DNA from: Chloroflexota bacterium
GTDB taxonomy: Bacteria; Chloroflexota; Chloroflexia; Chloroheliales; Chloroheliaceae
Reading direction: 5' to 3'
DNA: 64,000 nucleotides
Assembly: GCA_028287745.1 (NCBI GenBank)
Contig: JAQBPB010000052.1
Location: 1-64,000 of the forward strand
Shown: in pieces, positions 59,913 through 64,000 of the stretch
How the letters are laid out: each line of letters starts with the position of its first letter
Position numbering within the stretch: position 1 is the first letter of the stretch
Translations under genes and position numbers: made by a program
Notes under the pieces: generated by a model
What the model saw: only the letters and a program-made list of their open reading frames with translations
Database searches by the model: none
What the model was told of the DNA's origin: nothing

Positions 59913-61091
59913 TTATTGATACAGCGCCCTGGAGTTTAGCTGCAAAATGTTCAGGGCGGCCTGGCGGGCTTCCCGCTCGTCCAGCCAGCCCTGGCCTATC
60001 CATTTTTCAAACACCTGCGTCAAAACCTTCCGGGAGTGGAGCGAACCCAGGTAGATGATGTCCGGCACACCCCAGGCATCGCTGGCGTAAAGCACTTTGG
60101 TGGTCGGGGCCAGGCCGAGGGCTTCTTCTATCGCCCGGCCGCCGCCGTAAGCTACCAGCGGAGAGGACAGCGAGAAGTCCAGGTAAACTTGCGGGTACAT
60201 TGCGGCCAGGTAGGAAGCTTCCTGAATGTATGGATAGCAGTGCAGCAGGACCACCGGGGCTTTTTGCAGGGCCGAGTTTTCGAAAATGGGCTTTAGATAA
60301 GCCGGGTTGGCCTTAACCAAATCCACGTCCGTATCGCCAAAGCCGGTGTGGAACTGGACCGGCAATTCCTGTTTGGCGGCTTCTTCCAGGGCTACCAGGA
60401 CGATGTAATCAAGCAGGGTTTTATCCGCGACTCGCACGAAGGTGCCGGTGCGGTCAGCCTCAGCTTTCAACACCTGGAAAGATTTGCTTGCCAGGCTCCG
60501 GGAAGTATTGGCCGGCTCAATGTCCAGGCCGCAGCGGTATGCGATAATACTTTTCAGCCCCACCGCTCCCTGGCCGCGCGCCTCCCGGATAATCTGCCGG
60601 AAAGCCTCTTCGCACTGGTCGAAGCTGGCGGATTCGGTTATCAGGTCTTCCAGGATGCGTTCGATACGCAAAATCGAGTGGATGGCCGGGGCCGGGTTAA
60701 GGGTCTTTACAACGTCCAGGGCTTTTTCGACCGACCAGCCACCGCTGCGCGGGTAACCCATATCGGTGTACAGGGCCGCCAGGTTGGCCTTTTCGATCAT
60801 CAGCCGGAACCAATCACCGGCCTCATATTCGGCCCGTTTTGCCAGGACCGCTTCAATCTGCAAGTTACCTGATTGGTCCTCTATGTCGGACCCTTCCAGG
60901 CCCATTACAGCCGCCAGGTCGCGAATCGCTCGCCGGAAAAAGAGGCTGTGGGGCGTCTGTTCGGCCAGAACCCTGGGATGACCGGCCTCGGTGAAAAAGC
61001 GGGCCAGCCCGGCCGCCTGGCGAGGCGGCGGCTCGTCCAGGGGCAGGTGACAATGGTTATCTATCGCCGCAATATCTGTTAGGTCTAACAT
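59913..61091 (-). CDS. FluG/NodGS-type amidohydrolase
   Basis: Metal-dependent hydrolase of 392 residues. Motifs: AIDNHCHLPL (H-x-H intact), VGLKSIIAYRCGLDIEP with the carboxylated-Lys position, LPVQFHTGFGDTDVDL, VLLHCYPYIQEASYLA and LYASDAWGVPD. This arrangement is the N-terminal domain of fungal FluG and plant NodGS, which is fused there to a glutamine-synthetase domain; here that domain is the preceding gene. ATG 61091 starts one base after that gene's stop; an ATG at 61124 inside it is the alternative. Likely acts on a gamma-glutamyl or related amide. Confidence 0.9.
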   Translation of the reverse strand: MLDLTDIAAIDNHCHLPLDEPPPRQAAGLARFFTEAGHPRVLAEQTPHSLFFRRAIRDLAAVMGLEGSDIEDQSGNLQIEAVLAKRAEYEAGDWFRLMIEKANLAALYTDMGYPRSGGWSVEKALDVVKTLNPAPAIHSILRIERILEDLITESASFDQCEEAFRQIIREARGQGAVGLKSIIAYRCGLDIEPANTSRSLASKSFQVLKAEADRTGTFVRVADKTLLDYIVLVALEEAAKQELPVQFHTGFGDTDVDLVKANPAYLKPIFENSALQKAPVVLLHCYPYIQEASYLAAMYPQVYLDFSLSSPLVAYGGGRAIEEALGLAPTTKVLYASDAWGVPDIIYLGSLHSRKVLTQVFEKWIGQGWLDEREARQAALNILQLNSRALYQ

Positions 61092-61092
61092 A

Positions 61093-62472
61093 TTAGTATT
61101 TGTAAAAATGCTGGTTGAGTTCATAGTCGGTCGTGCGGGCGGAATAGCTTTTTTCTTCCGAGCGTTTGACCGCGATGTAGGTTTTAGCCAGTTGCGGGCC
61201 TAAAGCGTCCATCAGAACTTTGTCTTTTTCTAGTTCGTCCACTGCCTGTCCCAGGCTGGTCGGTAGGGCCTTGATGCCTCGCGCCTGGCGTTCTTCTTCC
61301 GACAGGCTGGACGGGTCAACCAGGAGCAGCAAATTATCGCTCGGGTATAGCTTGCGCCTTACCCCGTCCATACCGGCGGCGATGATGCCACCCAGGGCCA
61401 GGTAGGGGTTGTTGGTGTTGTCCGAAGCCTTGATTTCCAGGTTGATCGAACTGCTTTCTTTGCCTTTGAGGGTGGAAGCGATGCGCACTCCCGCTTCCCG
61501 GTTGTCCGGGCCGTAGCAGGTGAAGGCGGAGGACCACGACTGCGGCTGCAACCGGCGGTAGCTATTGACCGAGGGGCAGGTCAGCGCGACCAGGGCCGGG
61601 AGATGTTCCAGGATGCCGCCAATGAAGTAATATCCGATTTCGCTCAGGCTAAAGCGGTCCGCCGGGTCGTAAAACAGGTTTCTATCGCCCCGGTCACCCG
61701 CCCAGGCGCTCAGGTGCAGGTGGCAACCGTTACCGGCCTGGTTGAGAAAGGGTTTGGGCGCGAAAGAGGCGATCAACCCATGATTCCAGGCTACCGACCG
61801 GACCGTTTCGCGGTAGAGTATCTGGTTATCGGCCGCTTCGAGGGCGCGGGCCGGGCTGATACTCATTTCTTGCTGGCCGTGGGCCAGTTCGGGATGGTAG
61901 AGTTCGACTTTCAGGTTCTGGGCTTCCATCGCCCCCAGCAAGTCATCAATCATCGCGGCCGGTGTCATCATACCGATGGTGCTGAAGCAGAGGCTGTCGT
62001 CTATAGCGGTGTAGGCTCCATCCAGGCCGCGCCGGGCCAGCGACCATTCCGGCTCAAAAGCGGCAATTATGGTCTGTCCAAATTCAGACTGGGCCTGTTC
62101 GACCTGCTGGCGCAAAAATGAGCGCGGGCAGACTTCCCAGGGACGGCCTTCCAGGGTCATCATGTCGCAGAGCATGACCGCCGCCCGTGGAGTATAGGGC
62201 AAAATCCGGAATGTGCGCGGGTCCGGGACCAGCCGCACCTCGCCTACCGCGCCGATACCCTCAACAGGCATCAATTCATCCAGCGAGTTCATGGCCTGCA
62301 TTGCTACGGTCAGGCCAATACCGCCGTGCATTCGTTCGGACAGCGTCTGGGAGCTACAGGCTTTGCCCCGGATTATGCCGCCGTTATCACAATAGAGGAA
62401 GCGGATTTGTTTCACGCCACCCTCTTTTGTCAACCTCAAAACATCGTTTTTTACATCGACTGGAAGACTCAT
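61093..62472 (-). CDS. Glutamine synthetase-like gamma-glutamyl ligase
   Basis: Type I glutamine-synthetase fold, 459 residues. The N-terminal beta-grasp (IRFLYCDNGGIIRGKACS), the ATP/metal segment AFEPEWSLARRG, FAPKPFLNQAGNGCHLHLS and CPSVNSYRRLQPQSW are kept. The adenylylation loop and the usual ammonium-site residues differ from GlnA, as in GlnA3/GlnA4/PuuA enzymes that glutamylate polyamines or ethanolamine. In Streptomyces, GlnA4 is a gamma-glutamylethanolamide synthetase. With eutBC downstream, an amine such as ethanolamine is the best guess. 45-bp gap to the upstream formamidase-like gene. Confidence 0.93.
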   Translation of the reverse strand: MSLPVDVKNDVLRLTKEGGVKQIRFLYCDNGGIIRGKACSSQTLSERMHGGIGLTVAMQAMNSLDELMPVEGIGAVGEVRLVPDPRTFRILPYTPRAAVMLCDMMTLEGRPWEVCPRSFLRQQVEQAQSEFGQTIIAAFEPEWSLARRGLDGAYTAIDDSLCFSTIGMMTPAAMIDDLLGAMEAQNLKVELYHPELAHGQQEMSISPARALEAADNQILYRETVRSVAWNHGLIASFAPKPFLNQAGNGCHLHLSAWAGDRGDRNLFYDPADRFSLSEIGYYFIGGILEHLPALVALTCPSVNSYRRLQPQSWSSAFTCYGPDNREAGVRIASTLKGKESSSINLEIKASDNTNNPYLALGGIIAAGMDGVRRKLYPSDNLLLLVDPSSLSEEERQARGIKALPTSLGQAVDELEKDKVLMDALGPQLAKTYIAVKRSEEKSYSARTTDYELNQHFYKY

Positions 62473-62517
62473 GTTGACTACGCTTTCTACGCTAAAAAGT
62501 ATGTTTCGCCAGGTTGG

Positions 62518-63459
62518 TTAATTGCCAAATATAGCGTTAGGTAAAAAGGCGCTAACCGTATAATTGGGACCATCTACAATCTGGCTTATCTTCAAGTCAA
62601 CCACCACACTGCATAAGATATAAGCCTGTTCCGCCGTTAGCCGGTATGTGTCCACCAGGTGTTCGATCATATAGCGGACGGCCTGCTGGCTGGCGAAGAA
62701 CAGGTCCGGGGAGTGCGAGGTGGTCGCAAAGTAGCCTTTTTGCTCCAACTGGCTGTTTACGCTCCGGGTGGTCCAAAACTGGGGTTCTTTAATACTTTTA
62801 TCACGCCGCAGATTAAACCGGATGGACACTTCCCCGTTGGTTTCAATCGCGGTGACACAAACTTCGCCATCGCCCTGGGCGGCGTGACAATCTCCTATGG
62901 AGAAAAGCCCTCCCTCAACCTGGACCGGTAATAAGACCTTGCTTCCGGTGTGCAATTGCCGGATATCCATATTACCACCAACCGCGCGCGGTGGCGTTGT
63001 GCTAAAGGCGCCGGGTTCCTGCAGGGCCATACCCATCACGCCGCAGAAAGGGTCAAGCGGTATTTTGATATTTTCCATGAACTCGGCCCAGTTGCCATTG
63101 GTGCGAGAGTTCTTCAAGTCCCAGATATGGAAAAACGGCTTGCTAAAGTCTTTTGGCAACAACCCCGCCCCCGGCCTGAAGCCGGTCCAGCCGTAATTGG
63201 CCGTATTTACGTTAAGGATTTCCAGCTCTAGTACATCACCGGGTTTGGCTCCTTTGATAAAGACCGGCCCGGTCAGCGGGTGGCCCTTGGAGGTCCGGGT
63301 GCTGTACTCTTCAATGGTTAAACCGGGTTTAACAAAACCGTCACTGGCATCCTGTGTTTCAAAAAGGACGGTGTCCCCGGACTCTATTTCCAGGCGCGGT
63401 GTGATTGAGTTGTCCCAGCAGTAATGTAATTCTTCGGCTGAAAGCTGATGGTTAGCCAT
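62518..63459 (-). CDS. Acetamidase/formamidase family protein
   Basis: Hydrolyses small amides to acid and ammonia. The 313-residue length is typical for the family. Signatures: LEIESGDTVLFETQDASDG, GHPLTGPVFIKGAKPGD, CGVMGMALQEPG, GGNMDIRQL, and VEGGLFSIGDCHAAQGDGEV with the conserved Asp-Cys-His. The ATG at 63459 has GGGAG; an upstream ATG at 63540 adds 27 unrelated residues. It is the first gene of the seven-gene operon ending with eutC. Confidence 0.94.
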   Translation of the reverse strand: MANHQLSAEELHYCWDNSITPRLEIESGDTVLFETQDASDGFVKPGLTIEEYSTRTSKGHPLTGPVFIKGAKPGDVLELEILNVNTANYGWTGFRPGAGLLPKDFSKPFFHIWDLKNSRTNGNWAEFMENIKIPLDPFCGVMGMALQEPGAFSTTPPRAVGGNMDIRQLHTGSKVLLPVQVEGGLFSIGDCHAAQGDGEVCVTAIETNGEVSIRFNLRRDKSIKEPQFWTTRSVNSQLEQKGYFATTSHSPDLFFASQQAVRYMIEHLVDTYRLTAEQAYILCSVVVDLKISQIVDGPNYTVSAFLPNAIFGN

Positions 63460-63541
63460 TTTTATCTCCCAGATAAAAGTTAATATTACAAATAAGCGGT
63501 TTTTGAGGCCATTCTTTATGGGTCTTTTGGTTAGCAGCAAC

Positions 63542-63557
63542 TTTCAGAGTACTGAAA
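63542..63557. promoter_or_regulatory. Palindrome TTTCAG-N4-CTGAAA, possible operator
   Basis: Six-base perfect arms around AGTA, about 15 bases past the putative -10 of the seven-gene operon. This position suits a repressor site. Confidence 0.45.
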
Positions 63558-63825
63558 CCGAATGGAAAGTTTATTATAAAATAAGTTTACAATAAATTAT
63601 TTGAACAAACCAACAGGTTCTATCAGGTCACTTATAGGTCAGGTTAAGGCTTTTACTCATAGGCTCACGCCGTCTGAACCGCTTCTTTATATTCAAATGT
63701 GCCCCGGGCGGGAATTACAAATCAAAGCCCGGTGTTCGCTGGGCTACACTTTTAGCGGCAATCTCTAATTAAATCTGAAAATTAACCAGCTGTACAAGCA
63801 GAATATAAGAAGAGGTGCGAGGACC

Positions 63826-63849
63826 ACCGGCAGCGCAAAGTCTGCCGGT
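63826..63849 (-). terminator. Hairpin after the S9 peptidase gene
   Basis: ACCGGCAG (63826-63833) and CTGCCGGT (63842-63849) pair around an 8-base loop, 27 bases after the stop. No T-run follows on the minus strand, so it is a weak terminator. Confidence 0.4.
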
Positions 63850-63876
63850 AGGTTTAGCTATTGGTGTAACCTGGCT

Positions 63877-64000
63877 TTAGCGTTCTAAGACCCATTTTTT
63901 GAGAAACTCTTGAATGTGCCTGTGATGGTCGAGCAGCGTCGAAACCTTGCGCCAGCCGTGCCCTTCACCCGCATAACTCACGTATTCAAAATCGGTCTTA
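63877..64000 (-). CDS. S9 (prolyl oligopeptidase) family peptidase, 3' end only
   Basis: The last 40 codons of a gene cut by the right edge. They read DFEYVSYAGEGHGWRK then a helix LLDHHRHIQEFLKKWVLER and TAA at 63879-63877. YxGEGHGW with its His is the catalytic-His motif at the C-terminus of S9 acylaminoacyl/dipeptidyl peptidases. The rest lies outside the window, so nothing more can be said on substrate or start. Confidence 0.8.
   Translation of the reverse strand, partial: KTDFEYVSYAGEGHGWRKVSTLLDHHRHIQEFLKKWVLER

Larger units (their letters stand above)
63541..63876. other. Intergenic region upstream of the formamidase-eut operon
   Basis: About 340 bp without a gene. On the minus strand TATAAT (63578-63573) may be the operon -10, with a palindrome just downstream; no -35 is convincing. 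A CCGGGC/GCCCGG pair near 63704-63732 and the hairpin at 63826 are the only other structures. Confidence 0.4.

Overview
The window looks like a chromosomal segment of a moderately GC-rich free-living bacterium, most likely a member of the Chloroflexota. The reasons are the large GAF/PAS sensor kinases, the several PMT/GT39-like membrane proteins with many helices, the lipoproteins with Pro/Thr-rich linkers, the frequent TTG starts behind good Shine-Dalgarno sites, and the absence of lipopolysaccharide genes. This placement is an inference from gene content; no rRNA or tRNA gene lies in the window. I found no insertion sequence, phage or CRISPR array. Coding density is high.

Layout. 1-11.6 kb: a hybrid PAS/GAF histidine kinase (cut by the left edge), a membrane glycosyltransferase-like protein, a GAF-PAS-GGDEF-EAL c-di-GMP enzyme coupled by an ATGA overlap to a WD40 lipoprotein, two envelope proteins and a solitary DNA methyltransferase. 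11.8-21.8 kb: a co-directional block with mannose-6-phosphate isomerase, a GH38 alpha-mannosidase, two large membrane proteins of glycosyltransferase type, D-aminoacyl-tRNA deacylase and a small membrane protein. 22-30.6 kb: a membrane histidine kinase, then a minus-strand run (EVE, GNAT, MqnA-like, ABC-2 permease, DsbA-like, histidine phosphatase, phosphotransferase). 31-32.4 kb: four small uncharacterised proteins, two of which look like diverged duplicates. 32.5-42.4 kb: a lone molybdopterin subunit of the xanthine dehydrogenase family, a choice-of-anchor L surface protein, a CE7 esterase, an MFS exporter and a CrtC/AttH-fold lipoprotein. 42.4-46.5 kb: a housekeeping minus-strand run (PcrA, RNase III, esterase, SAM hydrolase). 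46.7-53 kb: tandem MIP18 (DUF59) proteins, Hsp20 with a Q/N/G-rich partner, a HipA-like kinase with DUF3037, and Tex. 53.3-55.6 kb: an HtrA protease and a DUF1573 protein. 55.8-63.5 kb: a seven-gene catabolic operon (formamidase-like, glutamine synthetase-like, FluG-like amidohydrolase, second amidohydrolase, prolyl-iminopeptidase-like hydrolase, EutB, EutC). The right edge cuts an S9 peptidase.

The most striking observation is the DUF1573 gene at 55017-55571 (minus strand). Its frame contains a single TGA exactly where the family has the first Cys of its C-x-C-T motif. Fourteen bases after that TGA is a GC-rich hairpin with a GGUCC apical loop, as in a bacterial SECIS element. It is therefore a candidate membrane-anchored selenoprotein, although a simple Cys-to-stop mutation is not excluded. 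The second is the seven-gene operon, which joins B12-dependent ethanolamine ammonia-lyase to the two halves of the eukaryotic FluG/NodGS fusion encoded as adjacent genes. It suggests a pathway of gamma-glutamylation and amide hydrolysis feeding ethanolamine breakdown.
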